Below, piece by piece: positions 24,558 to 32,635 of a DNA stretch of 32,635 bases (position 1 is the stretch's first letter; every line of letters starts with the position of its first letter). The stretch covers positions 1 through 32,635 of the forward strand of contig JABDAE010000017.1 in assembly GCA_013289325.1 (NCBI GenBank). The letters run 5' to 3'. The translations under genes and the position numbers were made by a program. The notes beneath the pieces were generated by a model. It was not told the DNA's origin, did no database searches, and was given only the letters and a program-made list of their open reading frames with translations. The stretch is from Chlamydiota bacterium. Its GTDB lineage: Bacteria; Chlamydiota; Chlamydiia; Chlamydiales; Parachlamydiaceae.

Positions 24558-25160
24558 TTAAACGTGTTTTAGAGCAAAAGCAATTAATGCAGCGACATCT
24601 ATACCTTCTGGCAGATCTTTTAACGATTTCTTTATCGCCTTTTGCGCTGTCACTTGCGTGTAGCCTAAATTGATCAAGGCGCTTAGCGCATCGCTCACAT
24701 TTTGTTTGCCAAGATCTGATCTTAGGGCATGACTTACTTCTGAAGATGCCGGGCAATATAGGCTTACCTTATCTCTCATCTCCATGATCAAGCGCTCGGC
24801 TCCCTTTTTCCCAAGGCCAGGTACCCGGCAAAGCGTTGTCACATCATCGCTCCCGATAGCCACTTTTATTTCATGAAGAGATAAGTGTCCAATGATGGCT
24901 AAAGCTGTCTTTGGGCCAATTCCCGTCACTAAAAGAAGGGCCTCATAAAAGTCTCTTTCTTCTTTTTGAATAAAACCAAAGATCGTTTGAGAAAGCTCTC
25001 GAACAACAAATGATGTGTGCAATAACACTTCTGAATGGATTTGAGGAAGCCGATTATAGGCACTTGCGGGAATGAGTATTTTATACCCAACACCTCCGGC
25101 ATCAATGATTGCAAAGTTAACACTACATTCTACCAATATCCCTTTAATATATGCGTACAC
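24558..25160 (-). CDS. ruvA: RuvA, Holliday-junction branch-migration subunit
   Basis: 200 residues from a GTG start, with GAGGG placed about 8 bp upstream. Domain I OB-fold (MYAYIKGILVECSVNFAIIDAGGVGYKILIP) is followed by tandem helix-hairpin-helix motifs (LLLVTGIGPKTALAIIGHL and LCRVPGLGKKGAERLIMEMRD) and the flexible C-terminal RuvB-binding domain III (SDALSALINLGYT...). RuvA binds four-way junctions and loads RuvB helicase; ruvB is not in this window. The gene lies 10 bp after ruvC. Confidence 0.96.
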   Translation of the reverse strand: MYAYIKGILVECSVNFAIIDAGGVGYKILIPASAYNRLPQIHSEVLLHTSFVVRELSQTIFGFIQKEERDFYEALLLVTGIGPKTALAIIGHLSLHEIKVAIGSDDVTTLCRVPGLGKKGAERLIMEMRDKVSLYCPASSEVSHALRSDLGKQNVSDALSALINLGYTQVTAQKAIKKSLKDLPEGIDVAALIAFALKHV

Positions 25161-25170
25161 TTAAAGTCCC

Positions 25171-25701
25171 TCAAATTTCGTTTAAAATAAGTTCTCTATA
25201 CCGGATCGATTGCGCGTGGCAAATGGCAAGAGCTAAAGCGTCGGCTGCATCATGTGGAGTTGGAACCTTGCTTAAATTTAAAAGCATCTTCACCATTGCT
25301 TGAACCTGTTCTTTAGATGCCTTTCCATTGCCGACGACAGCGCTTTTAACCTTTGATGGCGCATACTCATAAACGCTAAGTAATGACCTTTTAGCTGCTA
25401 CAACAGCGACTCCTCTTGCCATACCTAATTTAATGGCAGACTGTGGATTTTGTCCAACATATTGCGTCTCAATGGACAAAATTGTAGGCGTATATTGCGA
25501 CAAAAGCTCGCATATCGCATTAAAGATGATGAGATAGCGATCAGATAGTTTTAAGCGACTTGGAGGGCGTATGCATCCATAATCAAGCGCTTTGTATTTA
25601 TCTTGAAAGACCTCAATCACCCCATATCCCGTGCAAACGGTCCCAGGGTCAATGCCGATGATTCTAAAAGGATCTATTGGTTTTTGGTTTTGACTTGTCA
25701 T
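25171..25701 (-). CDS. ruvC: RuvC, Holliday-junction resolvase
   Basis: 176 residues, the normal size for RuvC. The RNase H-like fold carries the four acidic catalytic residues: D18 in IGIDPGTVCTGYGVI, E78 in LSIETQYVG, and D151 and D154 in HDAADALALA. Other family blocks include SAIKLGMARGVAVVAA and YAPSKVKSAVVGNGKASKEQV. It cuts symmetric junctions after RuvAB branch migration. It is first in the ruvC-ruvA-mscS run and diverges from a heptosyltransferase gene with only 36 bp between start codons. A 17-bp palindrome overlaps its start. Confidence 0.97.
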   Translation of the reverse strand: MTSQNQKPIDPFRIIGIDPGTVCTGYGVIEVFQDKYKALDYGCIRPPSRLKLSDRYLIIFNAICELLSQYTPTILSIETQYVGQNPQSAIKLGMARGVAVVAAKRSLLSVYEYAPSKVKSAVVGNGKASKEQVQAMVKMLLNLSKVPTPHDAADALALAICHAQSIRYRELILNEI

Positions 25702-25710
25702 AGTGACAAG
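25694..25710. promoter_or_regulatory. Palindrome between divergent ruvC and heptosyltransferase genes
   Basis: CTTGTCA (25694-25700), TAG, TGACAAG (25704-25710) is a perfect 7-bp-arm palindrome. It covers the ruvC ATG (25699-25701) and the -35 region of the plus-strand promoter. It may be a protein-binding site acting on both genes. Confidence 0.45.
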
Positions 25711-25731
25711 CTTTATCCATTTACCTATAAT
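25703..25731 (+). promoter_or_regulatory. Sigma70-like promoter of the heptosyltransferase gene
   Basis: GTGACA (25703-25708) and TATAAT (25726-25731) have a 17-bp spacer. The nearest ATG (25738) is 6 bp after the -10 box, so either the message is leaderless or translation starts at ATG 25756. Confidence 0.55.
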
Positions 25732-25737
25732 TAATCA

Positions 25738-26802
25738 ATGTCTTATGATGTACTCATGGACAACTCCAAAAATATCATTATAAGAATGCCCAATTGGCTT
25801 GGCGATCTCGTCATGGCAACGCCTGTTTTATCCGCTATCCGCCATAAATGGAAAGAGGCGAGGATCACGGCAATGTGCCAATCTAATGTGTCAGGTCTCT
25901 TACAACAAAATCCCAACGTCGATGAGATCTATAGTTACAAAAAGCCAAGTGGATGGATCCATCGCCACCACCCGATCGATATCATCGAAAAACTGCGATT
26001 TGGGCAATACGACCTTGGTATTCTTTTGACTAACTCATTTTCTTCTGCCTGGTGGTTTTGGAGGGGAAGAGTCCAAAATAGAATTGGCTTTAAGACTAAC
26101 TTAAGAAGTTTACTTCTCAATCAAGCAGTGCCTTATCCCGCAAATAAAGAATCGCAACACCTAGTTTTGACATACCAAGAGCTTCTAAAACCACTCGGCA
26201 TTAAGCCCTCATCAGAAAAACCTAAGTTGTACCTCTCTTTAGAAGAGATAGAGGCGGCTAAAAATAGACTACAATCCCTCAACATCGATTTAAGCCAGCC
26301 CGTCATCGGGATTAATCCGGGCGCAGCCTACGGAAGCGCCAAATGTTGGCTGCCAGAGCGCTTTCAAGAGGTGACAAAAAGGCTTGTCAAGGAATTAAAT
26401 GCGTCAGTGCTTTACTTTGGGGATAGTTCCTTAGTTCCCCTTGTCGATCAAATTTGCAGCCCGTTAAAGGATGCTAAGCACTTTAACTTAGCGGGTAAAA
26501 CATCTCTTCGAGAGCTGCTTGCTCTTATTCACTGCTGCAGCGCCTTTTTAACTAACGATAGCGGACCCATGCATATCGCATCGGCCCTAAATGTCCCGCT
26601 CATTGCCCTTTTTGGATCTACAAGCGAAATTAAAACGGGTCCTTATAATGGAGGCACTATCATCCATAAACATGTGAGTTGCTCTCCTTGCTATAAGAGG
26701 GTATGTCCGATCGATTTTCGCTGCATGACGCAAATAAGCGCTGATGAGGTCTATCAATCGATTTATAAGCTAATTAAAAATAATGGATTACACAAAAGCT
26801 AA
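25738..26802 (+). CDS. waaF: Lipopolysaccharide heptosyltransferase II-type glycosyltransferase (GT9)
   Basis: 354 residues. The N-terminal Rossmann lobe has IIIRMPNWLGDLVMATPVLSAIR, carrying the conserved catalytic-type aspartate. The C-terminal lobe has VIGINPGAAYGSAKCWLPERF, the ADP-heptose-binding run LTNDSGPMHIASALNVPLIALFG, and the late CSPCYKRVCPIDFRCM motif seen in WaaF. It would add heptose to the inner core of LPS at the cytoplasmic face of the inner membrane. An alternative start is ATG 25756 (MDNSKNIIIR), which fits the promoter position better. No ribosome site is evident for either. The next gene overlaps by 20 bp. Confidence 0.86.
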   Translation: MSYDVLMDNSKNIIIRMPNWLGDLVMATPVLSAIRHKWKEARITAMCQSNVSGLLQQNPNVDEIYSYKKPSGWIHRHHPIDIIEKLRFGQYDLGILLTNSFSSAWWFWRGRVQNRIGFKTNLRSLLLNQAVPYPANKESQHLVLTYQELLKPLGIKPSSEKPKLYLSLEEIEAAKNRLQSLNIDLSQPVIGINPGAAYGSAKCWLPERFQEVTKRLVKELNASVLYFGDSSLVPLVDQICSPLKDAKHFNLAGKTSLRELLALIHCCSAFLTNDSGPMHIASALNVPLIALFGSTSEIKTGPYNGGTIIHKHVSCSPCYKRVCPIDFRCMTQISADEVYQSIYKLIKNNGLHKS

Positions 26803-28129
26803 AGCCCTCTTGCAGTCTATCGATGAGCTTCATCTACTGGATGGCTGGGAAATGCTAAGCGATGAAAAGCAGCAAGCACTTCTTTTAGATATCGCCTTGC
26901 TTGATTTACAAGAGCTAAAGAATCAAAAAAGTCTTTTGGAAAAGTCAAATGCGATCCCGCAGCATCAAGCGATTTCTCCATTTACAGACTATGCCTTAAG
27001 CGGCAATGACAGCAATTTTACACGGGGTAAGAAATTAATTGCAGAAGGGAAAGTGGGATGTCTTCTCATTGCAGGGGGGCAGGGGACGCGTCTTGGGATT
27101 AAAGGTCCAAAAGGGACCTACCCCGTCACCTGCATCCAACATAAAAGCCTATTTCAACTCGCAGCAGAAAAGGTCGTTGCAGCGGGAATTCAAGCTAATA
27201 GAGAGCTTCCTCTTGCCATCATGACCTCCAAAGAAAATCACGAAGAAACTGTCCAATTTTTTTTAAATCATGACAATTTTGGCTTAAAAAAAGAGCAGCT
27301 CAGTTTCTTTTCGCAAAAAAGCCTTCCCTTTTTAGACAAAAGCGGACATCTATTTTTTGAAACGCCATCAAAAATCGCAAAGGGTCCAGCTGGAAATGGC
27401 AACGCCCTTATCGATTTTTATCAAGAAGGGCCAGGAGCTGCTTGGCAAGCGCAAGGAATTGCCTATATCAATTTCATCCTAGTGGATAATCCTTTGGCTG
27501 ATCCCTTTGATGCGGAGTTAGTTGGGTATCTGTCTAAGCAAGGTAGCGACATTACAATCAAATGCACCATCAAAACAGACCCTCAAGAAAGTGTTGGCAT
27601 TTTAGGCTATATCGATAAAAAAGCATGCGTCATCGAATATACGGAAATGCCTGCAAAGTTAAAGACCTTAGAAAATGAGGATGGTACACTGCTTTATAAA
27701 TGTGCCAATTTAAGTCTTTTTTGCTTTTCCACCACTTTTATTCAGGCCATAGCGCAAGATAAAACTTTAAGTCTTCCCTTACATAAGGTGCTAAAGCCAG
27801 CAAACTGCTTAGGCGAGAAAATTCAAGCGTGGAAATATGAAAAGTATATCTTTGATCTTCTTTCAAGAGGGAAGGTGAGCGCTTTACTTTACCCAAGGGA
27901 GAGCTGTTTTGCCCCCGTTAAAAACTTAAACGGAAACGACAGCCCAATCACAGCTGCAAAAATGATAGAAGAGTGCGATAGGCAGCAAATGGAGAAAATC
28001 ACGGGGCAAAAGATTGACTTAAAAGAGGGGCGATTAGAGATCCATCCTCAATTTTATTACCCCATACCAGCCCTTTTGAATCAATGGAAAGGTAGGATTG
28101 TTCAAGGCGGCGGATATCTCGAGATGTAA
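26783..28129 (+). CDS. UDPGP-type uridylyltransferase, probable UDP-N-acetylglucosamine pyrophosphorylase
   Basis: 448 residues of the eukaryote-like UAP1/UGP family. The nucleotide-binding loop LLIAGGQGTRLGIKGPKGTYPV lies near residue 95; later blocks include GPAGNGNALIDFYQEG, FILVDNPLADPFDAELVGYL, and the C-terminal NGNDSPITAAKMIEECDRQ. It would couple UTP with a sugar 1-phosphate (GlcNAc-1-P most likely) to give a UDP-sugar for LPS or peptidoglycan precursors. Chlamydiae are known to use this family instead of bacterial GlmU. That supports the organism guess. The ATG overlaps the upstream gene by 20 bp, suggesting translational coupling with the LPS heptosyltransferase. The exact sugar is not provable here. 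Confidence 0.88.
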   Translation: MDYTKAKALLQSIDELHLLDGWEMLSDEKQQALLLDIALLDLQELKNQKSLLEKSNAIPQHQAISPFTDYALSGNDSNFTRGKKLIAEGKVGCLLIAGGQGTRLGIKGPKGTYPVTCIQHKSLFQLAAEKVVAAGIQANRELPLAIMTSKENHEETVQFFLNHDNFGLKKEQLSFFSQKSLPFLDKSGHLFFETPSKIAKGPAGNGNALIDFYQEGPGAAWQAQGIAYINFILVDNPLADPFDAELVGYLSKQGSDITIKCTIKTDPQESVGILGYIDKKACVIEYTEMPAKLKTLENEDGTLLYKCANLSLFCFSTTFIQAIAQDKTLSLPLHKVLKPANCLGEKIQAWKYEKYIFDLLSRGKVSALLYPRESCFAPVKNLNGNDSPITAAKMIEECDRQQMEKITGQKIDLKEGRLEIHPQFYYPIPALLNQWKGRIVQGGGYLEM

Positions 28130-28158
28130 AGCGGCTTTACATAGAAGAGCATGAATTT

Positions 28159-28205
28159 ATACATTTATGTATCAATTTATGCCCATATTTCATACAATTA
28201 TGTAT
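28159..28205. promoter_or_regulatory. Two near-identical 14-bp palindromic operator-like sites
   Basis: ATACATTTATGTAT (28159-28172) and ATACAATTATGTAT (28192-28205) differ by one base and begin 33 bp apart, about three DNA turns. They lie in the 91-bp gap just upstream of the ATPase start chosen at 28221. They look like paired sites for a dimeric repressor, possibly autoregulatory. Confidence 0.5.
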
Positions 28206-28220
28206 AAATATAGGCCCTTC

Positions 28221-29561
28221 ATGAAAAGAGATGTAGAGACAGAGCTGATTTTATGGAAAAATAAGAAGGAGCGCACTCCTTTGATCATTAAAGGAGCAAG
28301 ACAGGTCGGCAAAAGTTATACAATTGAAGATTTTGGGAGAAAAAATTTTGAGAAGCTTATCGTTGTAAATTTTGAAGAAAAAAAAGAGGCGATAAGCTGC
28401 TTTGAATCTTTAGATGTCCACACCATTTTAAAACATTTGGGATACTTATATGGGACCACTATTACCCCTGGTCACACACTGCTTTTCCTTGATGAAATTC
28501 AAATGTGCCCTCAAGCGATCAAAGCATTGCGCTACTTTAAAGAAAAACTCCCAACCCTTCACGTCATTGCGGCAGGATCTTTACTAGAATTCATCTTAGA
28601 AGATGAAGACAACCCTTTATCATTCCCGGTGGGAAGAGTGCGCTTTTTAAATATGAAACCCCTTTCATTCCGTGAGTTTTTAAGAGCCATTGGTCAGGGT
28701 CAGTGGGAAGAGGCCATAGAAAATACAACTTTATCGACCCCTCTTTCTGAAGAATTCCACCATCTTTTAATGCAATTTGTGAGGGATTATTTCCTAGTAG
28801 GGGGAATGCCTGCCGCAGTCAACGCCTATATCCAATCTCAATCTTATATTGAGGCCATCCACGAGCAGCGCGCTATTTTAGATATTTACAGGCTAGATCT
28901 TGCTAAATATGGAAAAAAAAATGAATTTGCCCACTTGCAAAAACTCTTTGAAAGATCCCCTTTTTTTGTAGCAAGACACTTTCGATACAGTAAAATAGAT
29001 CCCGAATCTACGAATCCGGCAAGGGAGTACAAAAATGCATTAAGAAAGCTTAACCAAGCGAATATCATTCTCTTTGTCCATGCAACGTCTGCCAATGGAC
29101 TTCCCTTAAAAGCCGAGGAAAGTGAAAAGAAATTTAAATTGCTATTTCTCGATGTCGGACTTTTGCAATGTTCTCTTGAGATCGATCCTAGCATGTTTAA
29201 GAGCGCCTCATTTCATCAGGTAAATGCCGGAGTCATTGCGGAGCAATATGTAGGACAAGAATGGTTGGCCTATGCAGACTGCTATTTAGAGCCTCATCTT
29301 CACTTTTGGGAAACAGAAAAAAGTGGAAGTGCCGCTGAAGTCGACTATGTGACAAACATCGCTGGAAAAATTGTTCCAATAGAAGTGAAAGCCGGTCAAT
29401 CGAGCAAACTTGGTTCCCTTCACCAATTCATGAAAGTCAAGTCTAGCCAAATGGGAATCCACATCTCCACAAACCCTCTCTCCTTCAAAAATGACATTAT
29501 TTCCATTCCATTCTACATGATCAAAGAAATTCCCCGCTTATTAAAAACCATTGTTAAGTAA
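28221..29561 (+). CDS. AAA-family ATPase with C-terminal DUF4143 domain
   Basis: 446 residues from ATG 28221, preceded by AGG at 28211-28213. Upstream in-frame ATGs (28167, 28179, 28200) sit within operator-like palindromes and give an atypical N-terminus; relatives usually begin MxKR. It shows Walker A GARQVGKSY (residues 25-33), Walker B LLFLDEIQMCP (~95), sensor FHVIAAGSLLEF-type segment (HVIAAGSLLEFIL), and LVGGMPAAVNAYI. The DUF4143 end has LLFLDVGLLQ, NAGVIAEQYVGQEWL and the nuclease-like EVDYVTNIAGKIVPIEVKAGQSS. It is a different subgroup from the ATPase at the left edge. Function is unsettled for the family. It is monocistronic. Confidence 0.88.
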   Translation: MKRDVETELILWKNKKERTPLIIKGARQVGKSYTIEDFGRKNFEKLIVVNFEEKKEAISCFESLDVHTILKHLGYLYGTTITPGHTLLFLDEIQMCPQAIKALRYFKEKLPTLHVIAAGSLLEFILEDEDNPLSFPVGRVRFLNMKPLSFREFLRAIGQGQWEEAIENTTLSTPLSEEFHHLLMQFVRDYFLVGGMPAAVNAYIQSQSYIEAIHEQRAILDIYRLDLAKYGKKNEFAHLQKLFERSPFFVARHFRYSKIDPESTNPAREYKNALRKLNQANIILFVHATSANGLPLKAEESEKKFKLLFLDVGLLQCSLEIDPSMFKSASFHQVNAGVIAEQYVGQEWLAYADCYLEPHLHFWETEKSGSAAEVDYVTNIAGKIVPIEVKAGQSSKLGSLHQFMKVKSSQMGIHISTNPLSFKNDIISIPFYMIKEIPRLLKTIVK

Positions 29562-29590
29562 ATGTTTATATTAAAATTACTTCAAAACAG

Positions 29591-29619
29591 TTGCGGTAAA
29601 TGCATTAACAATGTATAAT
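29591..29619 (+). promoter_or_regulatory. Sigma70-like promoter of the giant unknown gene
   Basis: TTGCGG (29591-29596) and TATAAT (29614-29619) have a 17-bp spacer. The candidate start ATG 29627 is 7 bp past the -10 box and no ribosome site exists between them. Confidence 0.6.
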
Positions 29620-29626
29620 TTATGAC

Positions 29627-32600
29627 ATGCATAATATTACACACACATCGGGCGTGTTACAAGCAGCAAGCCTGCCCCATGCTGCAATTCCATTCACCGC
29701 ACAAGCTTTGCCAAGGCTTTTCCGCGCCATCTGCTGGCCAAATGACCAGGCGATGCAGCCCCAAGAAAGGCAAAGCGCGCGCTATGAAACGCGTGGCTCA
29801 ACGACGCGTGACATAGAGACGCGTGAATCAGAGATCGGGGGAGAGGTCGAGACATTCTTTAAAAACATGCTGCTTATCCCCCCAGATTGGGCGCCGGATT
29901 CAATAAAGACGCTTTTTCAGAGTGCCACATTAGCAGGCTCAGCAAAAGAGGTAGAGCAAGCGCTGCAAGGTGATAAACGATTTATCCTATGGCACTTAAA
30001 TGACGGACTGCTTTTAAGTTTTGAAAAAACGAGTCCTACACATTGCGCATTAAAGCTATACAGCCTGCCTAACAACGGGGCGCCAGCTCTTGCAGGCGGT
30101 CTTTTTTCATTATATTACGCAATCACGCAGCAAAATGGATCTTTGCAATCGTTAAGCGAATGGACAGAAGAGATGAAGACGAAGGTCGATCCTCTTGCAA
30201 TTTCTTATGCAATAGTACCAAATGCTGCCGTTTCCCTTACGTGGCTTGCCGCTTTATCTACCTCAACACCCGAAGAGATGCTTTCCCTTTTGCTTCCTCT
30301 TGAAGAATACCGCGAAGAATACCGCGCCAAAGAGAAGGCTTTACCTTCAAAACAGGATGAAAAAGGGTACAAAAGCCGCTTTATTACAAAAACCCGAGGG
30401 CAATCGAATGCTTGGTGGTTTTACAAGGCGTGGATGCGGCCACTTCTCCCTGAAGAAGATTATAAGCGCTTTCACTTTGTCAACCGCTATTGCTTAAATC
30501 TTAGCTTCAAAGCTCTTAACTTAGAAAAAAACAGCGTAGCAAAGGTCGCTGCAAAGCTTTTGCGCTCTTTACATAAAGGCAAATTCCCCTTGCAAGTGGA
30601 TGAAAAAGATGCCATCACCGAAAAATTAGTCCGCTGCATTGAAGATCAACCTAAGAGTTTGCCCACTATTTCCTATGCAGAGCCTCTAATGCCAAATAGG
30701 CGCGCATTTAAACAAGCCGCCATCCCAAATCACCGTCACTTAGGAGCAGCTGGACCTAGTGGCGCAAGTCACCGCTTGCGGGCAAATGCCTACGTCCCAA
30801 ATGGTAAGCAAAAAGCCACCGCTCCAAAGCTTGTGCGCTGTGAACAATGGCATAAGTATGAGCTACCTCAAAGTTCACTACCCCCCATTAACGATCCGAC
30901 TTGGATCTTACAGGGTACCCATCAAGAAAAATTGGCAAAAATTCAAGATTTGACGGCACGCTATAGACTTTTATCCGAAGATAGCAGCCTTCTTCAACAT
31001 TATAAGGGCTTACTTGTATTTAAAAGCCTCCTCAGCCAAATCGATCCTAAGCTTTCCGAAAGCATCTGTCTTTTACCATATGGGTCACCCATTCTGCAAT
31101 CTGCATGGTATGGGGAAGAAGAGCATCAAGAGTTTTTACACTACTATAATGCACTTACTCCCAAAGAAAATGCGTATATCTATAAACGGAACTCTCCTCA
31201 AAATGAGAGCTTAGCTGCGACGTTTTTATGTGTATTAGAAAATAAGGAACTTAAGCCCTTTCCAAAAGAATGCGCCACAAAGTCACTAAATGAGTTTTCA
31301 AAGCTCATGGAAGAGGGAGGCTACAAGCGTGTCTATGACTATGATAGCTCCCAGAGGGTATACGATCCAGCCTTAGGCAGACTTGATTACATACAATACT
31401 ACCCTTACGAACTGTTTGAAATTTATAAAGAGTTTCCAAATGCAGTCTTGTGGTTAAATTGGCTAAGTAGGCAGTTAAATCATGGCGCAAGAGATCTCAA
31501 TGATGTACGATTAAATCCGAAGGATTACCTCGCGGAATCGCGCCATACAGAAAAAGAGCTTTTTTCACCACTATCCTCTCAATTTACACTCACAAGCGCA
31601 GCATTGCCCTATACGGCTCCTTTACAGGCATTAATCAATTATAAAGAACTCCCGAAAGAGCGCAAATACGCCCAAAAAAAAGAGCGCGAATATGCATATA
31701 CTGAATCTGAAGCAGCTCAATATTCAGCCAATCTACTTAAAGCATTCTTCCAAGAGGCTTGGCAAACCGAGGCGCTTGCAAAGCAATACGTCGAAGGACA
31801 ACGCGTCCCTACAATAGAAGTGCTGCAAGCTAGGGGCAGTGGAACTCTTCCTTGGATTACGTGTCTACAAAATCCCCAGTTTCAAGCAGCTCTTGAAAAC
31901 TTTTTACAAGAAGAGATCGATCTACACTTTGCTGTTTCCCATGCATTAGGCAAGTTTGAATCTCATGAATCCCTGCATCTGCCTATTACCACCCTCCTTA
32001 AATTGAGCGCGCGCGCCGCACGCTACTGTCCGTCACTAAAAACGCCTGACTTTGAATCGATCGTGCTCACATTTCAAGAAAGACTTCGCCATCTAGATGA
32101 GAGTTACTCGACAACTCACCTCAATACAATTAAAAAGATGCGCCTTTATCTATTTTTACTCCTTGCAGAACAAAAAGATCCAAGGGCTCAGCAGTATCGG
32201 CCGTTAAATACTGACGATTACAATCCGGAAAGACACGTCGATAAACGAATTTTACACCATCTAAAGACCCTTCCCGATGTAAAGGCACGCTCCCTTGAAG
32301 ACCCGGTGCAGTGCGTGAAGGAACCTTTTGATTGGAATCCATGGCTTAAAAAAACATTTGGAGAGATCTCTTTTGATTTGCGCGACGGATCCGATAAATA
32401 TATTGGGTTTGATGCGAATGATTACTATATATACGTAAATAGAAAAAACGGGCAAATCCAAGATATTTCCCTAAGGTATGGCTCAATGGGAGAGTACGAC
32501 CTTGTCACTGCGGTCGATCAATCCCTTAAAGCGCGTAAGCTTCCCCCTATTTGCTTTAACCCCAATACATTGATTTGGAAACATCGCCATTGGAATAGCT

Positions 32601-32635
32601 ACCTATTTCTCCAAAAAGGGACCTTTAATAAGATT
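29627..32635 (+). CDS. Giant protein of unknown function (3' end outside window)
   Basis: ATG 29627 opens a frame that stays uninterrupted for 1003 codons to the window edge; a stop in the same frame lies just upstream at 29615-29617. I recognise no domain. There is no signal peptide and no obvious membrane helix. The composition is that of a large soluble, helix-rich protein with many Trp/Tyr/Leu clusters (NAWWFYKAWMRPLLPEED, FPNAVLWLNWLSRQLNHG). Residues ~54-69 form a short TR-repeat from three ACGCGT units 15 bp apart (29789, 29804, 29819). Codon use matches the neighbouring core genes, arguing for a long-resident gene. Environmental chlamydiae are known for very large proteins of unknown function; a link to any named DUF is speculation. 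Confidence 0.8.
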   Translation, partial: MHNITHTSGVLQAASLPHAAIPFTAQALPRLFRAICWPNDQAMQPQERQSARYETRGSTTRDIETRESEIGGEVETFFKNMLLIPPDWAPDSIKTLFQSATLAGSAKEVEQALQGDKRFILWHLNDGLLLSFEKTSPTHCALKLYSLPNNGAPALAGGLFSLYYAITQQNGSLQSLSEWTEEMKTKVDPLAISYAIVPNAAVSLTWLAALSTSTPEEMLSLLLPLEEYREEYRAKEKALPSKQDEKGYKSRFITKTRGQSNAWWFYKAWMRPLLPEEDYKRFHFVNRYCLNLSFKALNLEKNSVAKVAAKLLRSLHKGKFPLQVDEKDAITEKLVRCIEDQPKSLPTISYAEPLMPNRRAFKQAAIPNHRHLGAAGPSGASHRLRANAYVPNGKQKATAPKLVRCEQWHKYELPQSSLPPINDPTWILQGTHQEKLAKIQDLTARYRLLSEDSSLLQHYKGLLVFKSLLSQIDPKLSESICLLPYGSPILQSAWYGEEEHQEFLHYYNALTPKENAYIYKRNSPQNESLAATFLCVLENKELKPFPKECATKSLNEFSKLMEEGGYKRVYDYDSSQRVYDPALGRLDYIQYYPYELFEIYKEFPNAVLWLNWLSRQLNHGARDLNDVRLNPKDYLAESRHTEKELFSPLSSQFTLTSAALPYTAPLQALINYKELPKERKYAQKKEREYAYTESEAAQYSANLLKAFFQEAWQTEALAKQYVEGQRVPTIEVLQARGSGTLPWITCLQNPQFQAALENFLQEEIDLHFAVSHALGKFESHESLHLPITTLLKLSARAARYCPSLKTPDFESIVLTFQERLRHLDESYSTTHLNTIKKMRLYLFLLLAEQKDPRAQQYRPLNTDDYNPERHVDKRILHHLKTLPDVKARSLEDPVQCVKEPFDWNPWLKKTFGEISFDLRDGSDKYIGFDANDYYIYVNRKNGQIQDISLRYGSMGEYDLVTAVDQSLKARKLPPICFNPNTLIWKHRHWNSYLFLQKGTFNKI
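29787..29831 (+). repeat. 15-bp tandem repeat with ACGCGT core in the giant gene
   Basis: ACGCGT occurs at 29789, 29804 and 29819, exactly 15 bp apart, each encoding Thr-Arg within a five-residue unit (TRGST, TRDIE, TRESE). Units are degenerate outside the core. Confidence 0.6.

Overview
The window looks like a chromosome segment of an environmental (amoeba- or arthropod-associated) member of the Chlamydiota. This is an inference from content, not a database match. The evidence is the adjacent ruvC-ruvA pair, a eukaryote-like UDPGP-type uridylyltransferase next to a heptosyltransferase, moderately AT-rich DNA, many short lipoprotein or signal-peptide starts, and AAA/DUF4143 ATPases of the kind that multiply in host-associated bacteria. 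Core housekeeping blocks alternate with decayed accessory stretches. No complete transposase, phage module or CRISPR array is present.

Layout. 1-1170: 3' part of an AAA/DUF4143 ATPase. 1440-8529: one tight plus-strand run, kdpF-kdpA-kdpB-kdpC (high-affinity K+ uptake) running without a gap into a lysine/saccharopine dehydrogenase-like gene and an ALDH7-type aminoadipate-semialdehyde dehydrogenase, so K+ import and lysine catabolism may be co-transcribed. 8530-8938: no gene, but a nested inverted-repeat element containing an 88-bp almost perfectly symmetrical palindrome. 8939-14707: tripartite RND efflux operon (outer-membrane factor lipoprotein, adaptor lipoprotein, inner-membrane pump). 14704-17124 (minus): AbiEi-like regulator followed after 12 bp by an ATM1-type ABC exporter, with a clear promoter and operator. 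17172-18537: decaying island with a HTH/excisionase-like pseudogene and an internally deleted AlbA/Schlafen-type regulator. 18554-20081 (plus): exported SDR and a methyltransferase. 20236-22417 (minus): exported alpha/beta hydrolase and an exported ABM-deaminase fusion. 22554-22628 (minus): tRNA-Pro(GGG). 22647-23746: small unknown gene, then a RelB/DinJ-YafQ-type toxin-antitoxin pair whose toxin is broken. 23738-25701 (minus): ruvC-ruvA-mscS. 25738-28129 (plus): heptosyltransferase and UDP-sugar pyrophosphorylase. 28221-29561: a second AAA/DUF4143 ATPase. 29627-32635: at least 1003 codons of an unrecognised giant protein running off the right edge.

The most unusual content is a 163-bp palindromic mobile element present twice (8944-9106 and 23315-23477). 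The copies differ at only two bases and each is flanked by its own 5-bp target duplication. Both are inserted exactly at a translation start, in the same orientation relative to the downstream gene, and both leave an open reading frame through the element into that gene. One copy puts 56 in-frame codons in front of the lipoprotein signal peptide of the efflux outer-membrane factor. The other splits the TAATG stop/start overlap between antitoxin and toxin. Rickettsia palindromic elements are the closest concept known to me. The element looks like a self-complementary, frame-preserving MITE that uses gene starts as landing sites.
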